Assembly (NCBI GenBank): GCA_019722365.1
Contig: JADFUC010000827.1
Span: 248,001 to 312,000, forward strand
From: Lithospermum erythrorhizon
Lineage: Eukaryota > Streptophyta > Magnoliopsida > Boraginales > Boraginaceae
Length of the DNA: 64,000 bases
Reading direction: 5' to 3'
Part shown: positions 12,470-25,300 of the stretch, piece by piece
Layout: the number at the start of each line of letters is the position of its first letter
How positions within the stretch are numbered: the first letter of the stretch is position 1
Notes under the pieces: generated by a model
Told to the model about the DNA's origin: nothing
The model's input: only the letters and a program-made list of their open reading frames with translations
The model's database searches: none
Position numbers and translations under genes: made by a program

Positions 12470-14500
12470 ATGAGGTAGATATTCGAGATAGTAGTAGCGA
12501 GGATAGAGTTTATTATTAGTGGGAGAAGGTTGAGGGGTGTTGGAGTAACGTTAGAAGAATGGGTAAGAGGCGTTTGTGATGGTGTTGTATTACATGTGAG
12601 GCAGGGTACAGTAGGTGTATGGATTTGAGTATATGGGCAAAGGAAGGCTGGCCGAAGTGGATGGCTGAAGGTTGCGGGCGGCAGAGAAAAATATGAAAAT
12701 AAAATAGGTGAGTGCTTTTTGAGGCTACGATTATCATAATATAATAATCGAACTTTATACATTTAAATTGATAAAGAGTGAAATATATATATATAAGTGT
12801 ATAATCGCAAAGGTAGGCCCAACTATTATACTATTATTACAAATAATATATACGTGGTCCGCTAATAATTTTCAACATAAATAAAATAAAAATAAGAAGA
12901 GGTGAACATTAAATAACAAAAAAGCAAAACTTTAGTAGATAATTAATTAAAGACGTATGTATCAAATTAGTTATTTTTTTAATTATTGTGCAAATGTCTA
13001 CAATCGACTTTTAAGGATTTACACAATTCAAATTATGAGATGTACATAAGGTAATTATTCAAAATTCAAAAAATGTATGCCTAATACTCCAAGTCTCCTG
13101 CCAATTATTATAATAACTCATCAATCACGAAATACATTTTGGAGTATTTTGGTGAGTTCTTACTTTATTAATAACTCATCAATCACAACATATTATATTT
13201 CAATTAAATGGAATCAACTACATTATTAATTAGTCCAAAGACTAACAAGTAATACCAAAACATTGAACCAAAGCTCCATTGATGCATACTTTGTCCCTTA
13301 TCCTTGTCATAATTACTCATGTATATTGATTTTGATATTTTTAAATTAATATCTACACTTTAAAGACAAATTTATTCTTTTTAAAATTCATTGAAGATAT
13401 ACTGTAATTGTAATATAAAAATATGATATATTTTTAGGCATAATGTTATTACTTCAACGTTTAATTCGTAAACTTATAAGCTATATATAAAAGTTAAAAA
13501 AATAAAAATTGAGATCCTATGTTTATTTTAAATATTGATATTGATGCATGCTAAGAGTTATCACTGGGCCTAGTAATGTGATATCATTAGTATTCAATTC
13601 AATTCGATTCGTATGATTGCTACAGGATAAAGAAAGAATATTTTGGTAGATAATATTACTTAAGACTTGATATGATCTGAGAATTACGTTATACTACCAG
13701 TTTAAACTCGAATTGTATGAATTCTTGAAATATATTTTGAGGTGCAAATTTGATGGAGTGCCCCGTAATTGATCAAACCCTTGTTAAAAACACGACTCAA
13801 ATCCTTACTCAAATGACATACGAGTCAAATTCAAGCAAATCACACCACTAGATATTATAATAATTAGGTTCCAAAATTATAATCGATCGAATTATTTAAT
13901 ACCTGCTAAAATCAGACTCATTTACCAAACTCCATCTTTTCCACTCACATGCAATAAAATCCAACTGTCATTTGGAAACAAATTCTTGAAAAGATCAAAA
14001 AGGAAGAAAGGAAATAAATGGAGGGTCAAAGTTACACTTTTCGTTCTTAATTAATTACTTAATCATTGTGTATTGAAAGAATGTAAAACCATCACGGTAA
14101 TGAACTCTCAAGCAACTGGATATTATGGATAGAGATTAATGCAGAATGTGCCGATTGATCAGGGCGACTAAAGTTTTTATTTTAACAATTTCAATATTCC
14201 TCCATTTCAAATTAATTAGCTTTTTTGAAATTTAGTGTCGGGTTTGATCATGAAATTAATTTTGATATTGTCAGAAAAATATAAAATTGATATCGTTGAA
14301 TTTGTTTTTAAAATATTTTCATAATATTATTTTTTGTAATTTTTCATAATGTACGTAAAAAGTAATTAGCGATTAAAGTTGTATCTCGAAGAAGTAGAAA
14401 AGTTAATTAATTTGAAATTAATATAAAATTAGCAAACCTTTCGTATTAAAAATTTGAGGATACTCTACTTGAACTCTGGCTATTTTCTGGAATTGAGAGC
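12470..14500. other. Gene-free stretch upstream of AIR9
   Basis: AT-rich intergenic DNA. 12780-12800 has a short (TA)n run. Around 13090-13190 the words AATAACTCATCAATCAC and ATTTTGGAGTATTTT recur close together. No ORF with a recognisable domain is present. The AIR9 promoter should lie in its last part, but no TATA box or element could be assigned with confidence. Confidence 0.5.
14194..14440. mobile_element. Degenerate Stowaway-like MITE
   Basis: The left end reads TATTCCTCCATTTCAAATTAATTAGC. Near 14400 the inverse pattern GTTAATTAATTTGAAATTAAT appears, giving an imperfect terminal inverted repeat of roughly 20 bp around an AT-rich core. The length and TCCTCC-type terminus suit the Tc1/mariner-related Stowaway class. 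The right terminus is poorly kept and the target TA cannot be confirmed. It lies just upstream of the presumed AIR9 transcription start. Confidence 0.35.
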
Positions 14501-14763
14501 TAAAACAATTAATCATTGTTTATTATACAGAGGTTTAGCAGCTAATTATCTTCTACAGCACTCTCTCTCTCTATCTGAGTCACACTTTGGTGAACTTTCT
14601 TTTCATTATATGCAGTGTACACTATAATGCTCTACTAGTATCAAAATGGCATATTTAATTACTTAAAAAGATAAAGAAAAAAAGTGCTTCAAAGTTCAAA
14701 GCTGTTGTTCACCTTTTATTTTCATTGTTATTATCCACTAGATCTAAGCTCGTCCTTCTTCAG

Positions 14764-16332
14764 GTGCTAAATTTTGTACTATTTTCCCAATTTATAAGCA
14801 TCTGTTGAAAAAAAAAAGTTTGTATAAAAATGGGTTCTTGGGAATTGTGTTAAAGAATCTGTTTTTTTAGGTGGGTATTTAAAGGGTTTTAATTATTTGT
14901 TTTTATGTGTGTATGCTATTTTTTTTAATGATTTATTATGATATTTAACTACAATTCTATTGCAATGTGCTTGTTGTGTTAAAGAAGCTGTTTTTATTAG
15001 CATTTGTACTATTATTATTATGATTTATTATGATGTTTTCATTCTGTACTATTTTTCCAATTTATTAGCATTTGTATAAAAAAAAGTTGGTATAAAAATG
15101 GGTTCTTGGGAATGTTTAGAATGCTTAGTTTGTGTTAAAGAAGCTGTTTTTAGGTGGGTATTTAAAGGGTTTTAATTGTGTGTTTTTATGTGTGTATGCT
15201 ATGTTTTTTTAATGATTTATTATGGGATTTAACTACAATTCTATTGCAATGTGCTTGTTGTGTGTTCTGAACTTCATTCTGTACTATTTTTCCAATTTAT
15301 TAGCATTTGTTAAAAAAAAAGTTGGTGTAAAAATGGTTTATTGGGAATGTTTAGTTTGTGTTAAAGAAGCTGTTTTTTTAGGTGGGTATTTAAAGTGTCT
15401 TAATTGTTTGTTTGTTTTTTTATGTGTGGATATTATGTATTTTTTGATTTTTGAATTATTTCCATGGGATTTTATCAGTCTTATTGTATGTACAATTTTC
15501 CCAATTTATGAGCATTTGTACTAGCCAAAGTTGGTGTAAAGATGGTGTCTTGGGAATGTTATATATAAATGTTTTGTTTGTGTTAAAGAAGCTGTTTTTT
15601 AGGTGGATCTTTAAAGGGTATTAATTGTTTTTTGTTTTGTGTGTGTGTAAGTTATGCATTTTTTGATTTATAAATTAGTACCATGGGGTTTTACTATTGT
15701 AATGTGATTGTTGTGTGCTTTGAAAAATGGTTTCTTGGGAATGTTTTAGAATGTTTAGTTTTGAGTTACAGAAGCTGTTTTAGGTGGGTATTTAAAGGGT
15801 ATTGATTGTTTGCTTTTATGTGTGTATGCTATTTTTTGTAAAAATTATTTACCATGGGATTTAATTGCAGTTCTATTGTAATGTGCTTGTTGTGTGTTTT
15901 GAACTTTTGCTAGTTGATGGTTTGTGGAAAATATTGAGAATTTGGTTTCATTTCATGTAATTAAGGATATTATTTAGTTGGAATTCAGAAAAGTTTATGT
16001 TTTTCTTTTTCTTTGTTTATTTTCGAGCTTGCATTTTTTAGTTTTGTGAGATTTTCTTACCCATCTTTGAAGAATTGAACTCAAAAATATAAAAAGAATT
16101 GAACTTTCTTTATATTTAGGATAAGTGAAAGGAAAATGAAAAAAAAAGGTAGTTCATGGAAGAAACCTGTTTTGTATTACAGGGTTTGCTTGGGAAAATT
16201 CCTTGATATACCTTTTTTAACCCCACTTCTCCAAAATCAGGCTGCTGTTGGAAGAAATTTGTTTGTTTTAGATAGTCAATGCTATATGTTCAATTCAAAT
16301 AATTTATTGAAACGTTGGTTGGCATTTTTCAG
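14764..16332 (+). other. Putative 5'-leader intron of AIR9
   Basis: CTTCTTCAG|GTGCTA at 14764 is a good donor after a CT-rich, leader-like stretch (CTCTCTCTCTAT near 14570). CATTTTTCAG|AATTATGG at 16332 is a good acceptor five bases before the AIR9 start codon. Removing this segment joins a CT-rich 5' exon directly to the start codon and explains the lack of coding potential between. The intron body holds the tandem array described separately. Inferred from splice signals only; no transcript evidence is available. Confidence 0.55.
14821..15905 (+). repeat. Five-copy decaying tandem repeat in the AIR9 leader intron
   Basis: A unit containing TGGGTTCTTGGGAATG, GTTAAAGAAGCTG, AGGTGGGTATTTAAAGGG, TTTTTATGTGTGTATGCTA, ATGGGATTTAACTAC and AATGTGCTTGTTGTG recurs five times. 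The first word starts at 14831, 15099, 15334, 15543 and 15728, so spacing shrinks from 268 through 235 and 209 to 185. Copies differ by small indels and substitutions. No codon structure is conserved between copies. Confidence 0.85.
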
Positions 16333-16336
16333 AATT

Positions 16337-19300
16337 ATGGAGGAGTCATCGGTTGAACCCACCGGGAATTTGGTCATAATGACAGAAAGTATAGAAGGTT
16401 CAGCAATGCAAAATGATTTATCTAATGTGAATGAGAAAAGTGTAGCAAACAAGGTAGAGTCAAGCCCTTCATCCACACTGAATGGCACTACCACTGCTGC
16501 TAACAGTAAGTTAAAAACTAAAATGAACATCAACGCGAAAGTGAATCCCACTGGAATGAGATCAAATTTGACAAAGTCAACCACTAGTAGTGCTTCACGG
16601 AGTGTAAACTCAGTTCCAGTGCCTAGAAGGAATAGCACAGGTGGGTTGCCTGAGAAGCAGGCGACTTTAGCGGGAAAAAAAGTAGATGGTAACGTAAGTA
16701 CTGTTGCTACTAAAAGGTCTAGTTCTTCCACTACCGAGCCATTGAGAAAGTCTCTTCCAGAAATGCGTAGGAATTCAGTACACTCAGTCAATTCATTAAC
16801 CATCGGAAAGTCTGCTAATTTAGAGACTAAAAAGTCTACTCTGCTTTCCCCTGCTGCAAGGACTCCTAGAGCATCAGTAAGTTCTGAGTCAAGCAAGCAC
16901 GACTCGTCAAAGAAATTTTCAGTGAAACCTTCTCCACCTTCAGTTTCATCTACTAGAAGGATTCCTTCTACTTCAGCAGACAGCACTAGTAGCGTTGGAT
17001 CAATTCGCAGAGCAGTGCCAAAAGTTTCTTCTCCATCCTCTGCCGCTCGTTCACCTTCTCTATCTAGTGGATCCAAAGCTGGGTTGTTGGATAGATCAGT
17101 GGATAGAAGTTCAAGCCTCTCCGGTCGTAGAAAGGCTGGAACTCCTGAAAGCCGGGATTCACGTCTTATTATGCTTCCGCAAGTGGAAGTCAAGGCTGGT
17201 GATGATATGGTAAGAACTAAGATGTATATTAATAGGGACTCAGTGTGTTCACTATTCTTAGAATCAGTATGATTCGAGGTTATAAGGTTTCTTACTATCA
17301 GAAGAACCTAATTTCAAATGCGTGAGCTAATCCGTACACTTGACTTAAAATACTTTAATGTTAAATGGTAGAGACAAGGATTTTGTCTAGACTTCTCGAA
17401 AAGAACTAAAGATGGTGGCAGATGCTTTCTCTTTCTTATTGTTCCATTGATGTCTTGGCCTACTTTTCTATCTATTATATTGTTCGCGTTATTTAGACAA
17501 GAATGTTATTTAATGCTTAATGCGAGATAGTATGTCTACAACTATGAGTTCCTCCAATGACTTCAATATACCCGAGTCAACTTCTGGTTCTTCCTTATAC
17601 GTCTGGATTATATTTATACTCATGCATCAACTCACAGTTCCCACATGTAATTCTTTATTTCTCAATTAACGAGCACATGTTTTTCCCTTTAATGCAGAGG
17701 TTAGATCTCAGAGGGCACAGAATACGCAGTCTTAGTAATAGTGGTCTGAACCTGTCACCTAGTTTAGAGGTATGCTTAATTAGATGGTAGATGTTCGTTC
17801 TTTAAAGTTTCCCTATGTATATCTATGGTGCATATAATCGTTTATGGTAGTTCACTTTGGTGCACTTAATCAGTTTTCAGAAAGAGATTGTTCTTTCCTG
17901 GATAACTTACATTTACATGAAAAGACTGATGAACACAGATAATGTAGTCACCATCTAACGTTTAAATGTTTCATGCTATAAATTCCATCAAGTAGATAAG
18001 TTTTTAATTGACTGTATGAATATTTCTATGTTCTTAATGACATATTTTGAGCTGTGATACAACACCCTGTAACTCACAGCACATTAGCACTCACATTGTA
18101 GATGTTAAAAACAAATGTACTTTTGTTTATGACTTCTTCATAGAATCGGTTACTGCAGGTACAAAGTATCTTTAAAGGTTCTAAATGTCTTAAAATTATA
18201 TTGATGGTCAATTACTTGTCGGAATACTTGACTAATGGAAGTTACACATTCCCTCCACTATTAAAAGAAGAAGGGAGTATTTAAGTTGTTCCCTTTCAAC
18301 TATTTAAGTTGTTCCCTTTCAACTATTTCACTACTGCAAAGTTTAAGACGTAAATTTTAAATGTTAAAAGTATTTCAGACTCAATAGCTTATTTTGCTTT
18401 TATGTTGTCTTTTCAGTTTGTTTACCTCAGAGACAATCTTTTGTCCACTTTGGATGGTATTGAAAAACTTCACCGCGTGAAGGTTTGTCAATGACTTTCT
18501 AACCTTCTTGAAGTCTAATGGTCATACGACAATATCCAAGCTTAAAATTTTCCACATGAATATATGCTCAAGTTGTTGAGACTGAAACTTAACAGAATGT
18601 CCTTATTATCATGCTTTTAGGTTCTGGATTTGAGCTTCAATGATTTCAGAGGTCCGGGGTTTGAGCCACTTGAAAATTGTAAAGTTCTTCAGGTTTATTT
18701 CTTCTATAACCACTTTTATTGGTGGCCAACTAGTGTATAGTGAATCTACACTACTATGTCCTCTAAATTTCTGTTTCTCTTATGTTGTAGCAACTGTACC
18801 TTGCCGGAAACCAGATCACATCACTTTCCAGTCTTCCTGAGCTTCCTAACTTAGAGGTAAACCTTCACAAGAATGTTGACTCTTCTGCTGAAAATTCAAT
18901 GAAGCAGTTCACATTTACATAACATTGTTTAGCGATCTTCCTTCTGAGGGGTCTACGTATGATGTAATCGAAGGCCTTTAGAGTTCTTCTGAAGTGTTGG
19001 TGAGGAGGGAGGGGGAGACGACTGGAGAAAATGACATAGTAGATAATTGTTGTCTTGGCGCAGATGAGGAGCAACAAAATAAGTGAAATTCTAATTGTCC
19101 TTAAAATGGATGTTTGTTTCAGTTCTTGTCTGTGGCACAAAATAAATTGAAGTCACTTTCAATGGCAAGTCAGCCTCGTCTACAGGTTAGTTTATTCTTT
19201 AAGATTTTTGATTCTTCCTTCTTCCTTCTTTCTTCTTTCTGATATCGTTGCACTAAGCAACTATTCTTGCAGGTCTTAGCTGCCAGCAAGAACAAAATAT

Positions 19301-22300
19301 CTACTTTGAAGGGCTTTCCTCATTTACCTGCCCTTGAGGTTCGTGGAGCAACTTAGTTTTTATGTCAATTTCTCTGCTGCTAAATAAATACCATCCTGAC
19401 TTCCATTAGCATAATCTGTGAAATGAGAATAAAAGCTAGTTGCTGTATAATCTCATCGGTATAGAGCATATGAGACAATTGAGTGCATTCCCTCCCTTCC
19501 AAGCTAGCAGATTCAACTACAATGAAATTATTGATAACTACCATATTTGTGTCCTGATTTTTTTAAAATGTATATGGCCTGCAGCATCTGCGTTTGGAGG
19601 AAAACCCTATACTAAAGATGCGTCATCTGGAAGCAGCTTCCATTTTGCTCATTGGACCAACTTTGAAAAAGTTCAATGACAGAGGTAAATAGCTACTATT
19701 ATATATTCTCAGTAAAAATTATTCTTAACTATTTGGTCTACCTTTTGTTATTTCATTATCAAATTTACCTGGTGCCTATTGTCTCTAAAATTGCATTTTT
19801 GTGCTACTATTATATTTTATAGTTTTTCCTATGAACTTTTGATTCCTTTGGCTAATATGTCATTATGGAAACTAGATCTCTCCCGCGAAGAAATTGCAAT
19901 TGCCAAGCGCTATCCAGCACATACTGCTTTGTGCATCAGAAGTGGCTGGGAGTTTTGTCGTTCAGAACTAGCTCAAGGTGCATACTTAAGGTTTTCGTTT
20001 AAGACAATTTATAAATGAGTACATATAAGTTTGCTATCCTAGGATCAAAAGGTGAAAGGGAGGGAGCAATTTCAGAAGTAGTACTCTATCTGTCGAAATA
20101 ATAATGTTGGTGAACTCTATCGAAATAAGTCAGCAAGTTGAAATAATTCTAGTTATTACCTCCATCCAAAGTTCATTTTGAGTTTTTCTTCCGCCGTAAG
20201 TTGAAGAATTTTTTTAATGTTTCTGATTCTCATATTACCAAGCTTCAACTATTTCACAATTTTGGTCAATATGAGAAATTATTAGATTTCTCTAAGAGTA
20301 AACTCAGGATGAACGGAATACTACTATTGGTCATTTTAAGTCATGTAGGATTACATTGTTTCCTCTCTAATTATATAATTTCGTAGCTGATAAATCAATT
20401 GAAGTTATGGTTTGGAATTTCTGAGGTACTGAATGTTAAAACTGCTTGGTTCTATAATCGGAGTGACGGTCTGCTTATGTAGTTAATGATGCTCGCTCAG
20501 TGTCTGTAGGGTGACTAGAATCAAATCGCTACATAATGCTAATAGTCTATTGTATGATGTGTGTCCCCAATATGTTTTCTTAACCAATAAAGTTGTTCAT
20601 CCATTTCGCAGAATCGACATTTAAGTTCCTGCTAGAACAATGGAAAGAACAGCTTCCTTCAGGATACCAACTGATAAAAGCTTCTGCAGACCGTCCATTT
20701 GAAGGAGATGCTTGTTATTGTCATTTTGATTTCATTAAGGGCACTATAGAGAGGAATGAAGAAAGTACTGAAAGCAGTGATTCAGAATTAGTGCTGAAAT
20801 ACCAGTGGTTCATAGGAGACAGGATCCCTTCAAACTTTAAAGCAATTCCTGGTGCAACTGATGATGCAAGTTTCTGGCTTTTATTTTATCTGTGGAAACT
20901 ATTTCCATGCAGGATGCTGTACACGCATCCGCCCAAGTATGCTATCGATCGTGCAATTTGCATGGTCGGTTTTTGCCTTGGATGCATGGAAATATATCCA
21001 CCCTATTTTGTCGCTGAATTATGATGACATCAACTGGTTTTTGAAATTCCCTCTTATCCTTCAATGTTTTTTGTCTAGGTCTATATTCCTAGTCATGAAG
21101 ATGTCGGTAAATCTTTGAAAGTAGAGTGCACTACATTAGTAGGAGAGAATGTATATCCCACAATTTTCGCAATATCTTCACCAGTTTTGCCAGGTAAGCT
21201 TCTGTACGTTATACTAAAGCAATTTCCAGATTGGTTTAGCGGTGTCATGTTATTCTATTCTGTACAGGCCATATACTTCTCACCAAACATAATCTAAACA
21301 TCCAAATAGGCTAGAAATGTATTAATCTTGAAGACGGGAATTAATACAACTATGATAGAATGTCATCTTGCAAGTATTCTTTCACTGTATTTAAGTTGAG
21401 TTTTGATGATAATAAGTTCTCTTCTATTATTGCAATTCTGTATCATTGTTCTTCCATTTTTACTTCCCCCCTAAAGGAACATCAATGATTCATGTCAGAT
21501 AATTAATTGTTCTCTCTTACACCTTTTTGAAGTATTTGTAGTAATTATTATTCTATTGGTTTAATACTATTAGTATATGAAGACACTTTGTAACAGATTA
21601 ATGCTGAATTATGAATCTTTGACACAAACTATGTACGAGTAATATTCTCAATCTATGACAGGGACTGGTCAGCCAAAGGTTTTGAAAATAGATGTCCGCG
21701 GGGAGTTGGTAGAAGGAAACATAATTAGGGGCTATTCAGAGGTTGCATGGTGTGGCGGAACTCCTGGAAGAGGTGTTGCTAGGTGAGTGTATCCGCAATG
21801 TTGGCAAATTTAAACGAATTCTATCCTTAAATTTCATCGTTGGTTCTCGATTGTACTAAAAACTCTTCAAATTTTCCAGCTGGTTAAGGCGGAAATGGAA
21901 TAGTAGTCCTGTTGTAATTGCTGGTGCCGAGCATGAGGAATACAGATTGTCATTGGATGATGTTGATTCATGTTTAGTATACATGTATACCCCTGTCACA
22001 GAAGAGGCTACCAAAGGAGAACCACAGTATGCAATCACAGACTATATCAAAGCAGGTGATGTTGATACGCGACACATCTTGCATAAGATTCATTTCACAT
22101 TTTTGTTTATATAGGCCGAGTGTTGGAGAATACGATTTCTTATGCGGGGGTTGAACTTCGGTTCTTGATTTCTTGGGGATGTTCTAACATATATCCTCTT
22201 AATCCCGTTGACTAGTTTGCATATGATAACATCTCAGATGACCAAACTAAATTCATGTTGGTTTCTATCTACCGTTTAAATTATTTGCTTCTTTTGTGGT

Positions 22301-25300
22301 CACGATGTCATGTATTAATCTACTCTTTAGAATATGACAACCAATTTACTAAACTTCTTAGTTCCGTCACTTTCTTACTTACCAGCTCCCCCATCAGTGA
22401 ATAATGTACGAATCACTGGTGATGCTGTTGAAGGAAATACCATCGGTGGCGCAGGGGAATACTTTGGTGGAAGAGAAGGTCCAAGCAAATTTGAGTGGCT
22501 GCGCGAGGATATTGAGACAGGGTTAGTATGTGACTCTTATAATATATTATTGCTGTCACTCACACATTAAATTATCCCTCCATGATCTCCTAGTTGCTTG
22601 ATTTCAACTAGACAACATAGAACATGCTTTTTGTAAAATTTACTTTCTTGTTTCTGTATAGTGAATTTGGGTTTGTGTCAAGTGGGACAAATGAGTATCA
22701 ATTGACAAAAGAAGATGTTGGGCGGCGACTGGCCTTTGTCTATATACCTGTAAACTTTGAAGGTCAGCTAGTCTTGTGGAGAGTTAACATTCTGTTAGTC
22801 TTGTAGAGAGTTGAAATTCACATATATTTCTTAGTCAGCTGCATATGTACGACCTTCTCATATTCAACTTTTCCTGTCAACAGGGCAGGAAGGAAATTCT
22901 GTCTCGATAGTATCTCAGATCATCAAAAAAGGTTTGTTCAATGTCAACCATGTTACTTCAATGCCTAAAGCTTGTCCTGGTCTGTACCTCTTGTTGAAGT
23001 GACTCGTTTTTTAATACAGCTCCTCCAAAGGCGACAAATGTAAAGATAATTGGTGAGCTAAAGGAGGGAAGCAAAGTAACGGTAACTGGTTCTGTCACCG
23101 GAGGAACTGAGGGATCAAGCAGAGTCCAGTGGTTTAAAACAAGTTCGCAGACATTAGATGATGAAAACAGTCTCGAACCACTTACTACATCCAAAATTGC
23201 AAAGGTAACTTTTCAAACCCCAAGCACAAGTAGATGAGCACTAACTACATCCAAAATTGCAAAGGTCTCTACTCAGAACTTGAGCTCCCTTGTCGGTGTA
23301 GGCATTCCGTGTTCCTTTAGGAGCAGTGGGATATTATCTTGTTGCAAAGTTTACTCCTATGACTCCAGATGGCGAAGCTGGTGAACCAACCTATGTTTTA
23401 TCCGAGAAAACAATTGCTAGTAAGTGAATTGGTTCATACTGATGCATAAATCTGTTGGTGTTTTGCATTCTCATTCTGACCCAGTCAAAGTGCTAGGCTA
23501 CTGGTTATGTAGTGGTAACTTTATGCTAAACTTGTGCAGCTCTTCCTCCCAGCCTTAATTTCTTGTCTATAACTGGTGAATACATTGAAGGCGAACTTTT
23601 GACTGCATCATATGGATATATCGGGGGTCACGAAGGAAAGAGTATCTTCAACTGGTATTTACACGAGGTAATTTCGAATCCCATTTTTTAGGTCACACAT
23701 TTTCTTTCCTTTCCATTTGCTGCTATTTGGTTTACACGATATAGTGGTTCAGGCTGTGCATAGAAAGACTGAATGCTCATATAATTTACAGAAGTCTTGT
23801 TGTTGAGAACAAAACATCTGCATTTCAAACTTGCCAGTAGACAACTGCATTCCAGCTCTCTGCATTAGCAGAATGTGGAATAAAATTGTCACAAATATAT
23901 CTGATAAAAATACCTGATAGTTCTCATGGCGCTCTACAGTTTTACCTAATATAGATCCGAAATATAGTTCCCAACTCAGGAAGGGTTTATCAGATTTCTT
24001 TCAAAGTACGTACACGTCTGCCAATTCAAGTAAGACTAAGTTATTAAATGATGAAGGATTAATCTTTGTGGTGCCACCAATATTTTGATATAAGTTCCAA
24101 TGCTTTGCCACTTGCCAGCCTTCTTGAGTGATATTGCTTATTTTCTTCTATAACCATGTTATGATCCTGGTGAATATGAAAGTCACTTGCCAGCCTTCTT
24201 AAATGATCTTTCTCGTCCAATTTCTTCAGGGTGAGACTGACCAAGGCGAACTAATACCCAAGGCTTCCGGTCATCTGCAGTATCGGATAACTCGAGATGC
24301 TATCGGCAAATTTTTATCTTTCACATGTACTCCTGTGCGTGATGATGGAGTAATAGGCGAGTCTAAAACATGTATGGCTAAGGAGGGTGTTCGCCCAGGT
24401 AAATCACCTGTTCTATGCATTCTGAAGACAATTTTCGCATGCAATAGAGTTGGTATGTTGACGTTAATTCTTGTTGTTGAAAACTCTTCTCTAGCAACGT
24501 GCACTTTAGGTGGTGTTCATACTGATACAAAATGTCATGTTTATATTAGTTTTACGCCGGCGTGCGTCTTATAAAAACAAAATAAGACTATATATTGTTA
24601 AAAAGCGGAATAATATTCTTTAGCTAGAGGTAATTCAATTCCTGCACATACATTGGTTCCAGGCCATCAATTCCTGCACATACATTGGTTCCAGGCCATT
24701 TAGTTTCAGGTATCTGAATATTTCAACCGTTTTTTCCCCATACATTGGTTGTTCATACATGATGACCTCATTGATTTTCTCTACTGTACTTTTACGATTT
24801 ACCCTTATATCTAGCATGATATATTATGTGGATCATAAACCCCCCACTAAAAATGTTAGTATCAAGGATAGTATAGTATAGTAAACTTAAGCTAACTCAA
24901 CCATCAATGTTAATATGTGAGCCAAATCAAATCAAATGGAATTACTTGTTTAGCGGCGAGTGACTTAAAATTGACTTGTCAGATATGTAAGGTGAAATTT
25001 GAGTTGGAACATCTATAGAACTAGTTTAGTTCATTTTTTATTTCAAAGTAAAATTGGATCATTCGAAACTGAACAGCTGTTGTTTGGTATATGTACATTC
25101 AATGAATTATTTTTCTATTGATGTCAAATCTATATTTGTCTGCTTTATAATTTAAACCTTGTACCTGATACCAATTATTTAATACAGTTTCAATACTCTT
25201 ATAAATTCTTTCGACCCCAGATAAACAGTGTTCTTTGATAATTTATGACATGTATTCTCTTTTAGGAAGCCCAAGATTGCTTTCTCTACAAATAGTTGGA

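Noticed and set aside
14821..15905. CRISPR-like array
   Set aside because: Repeats are long, diverged and directly tandem with no unique spacers, in a plant intron.
16136..16336. In-frame N-terminal extension of AIR9 (67 codons, starting MKKKG)
   Set aside because: It lies before the CATTTTTCAG acceptor, does not resemble AIR9 proteins, and homologues begin at MEES-type starts, matching ATG 16337.
16282..17193. 303-codon minus-strand ORF antisense to AIR9 exon 1
   Set aside because: It mirrors the Ser-rich coding sequence of AIR9, where TCN/AGN codons avoid antisense stops. It has no recognisable domain, and the sense strand is clearly coding.
20871..21024. Possible extra AIR9 exon around GATGCTGTACACGC
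   Set aside because: It has an AG before it, but including it adds residues absent from homologues. The total frame closes without it when the GC-AG intron is used.
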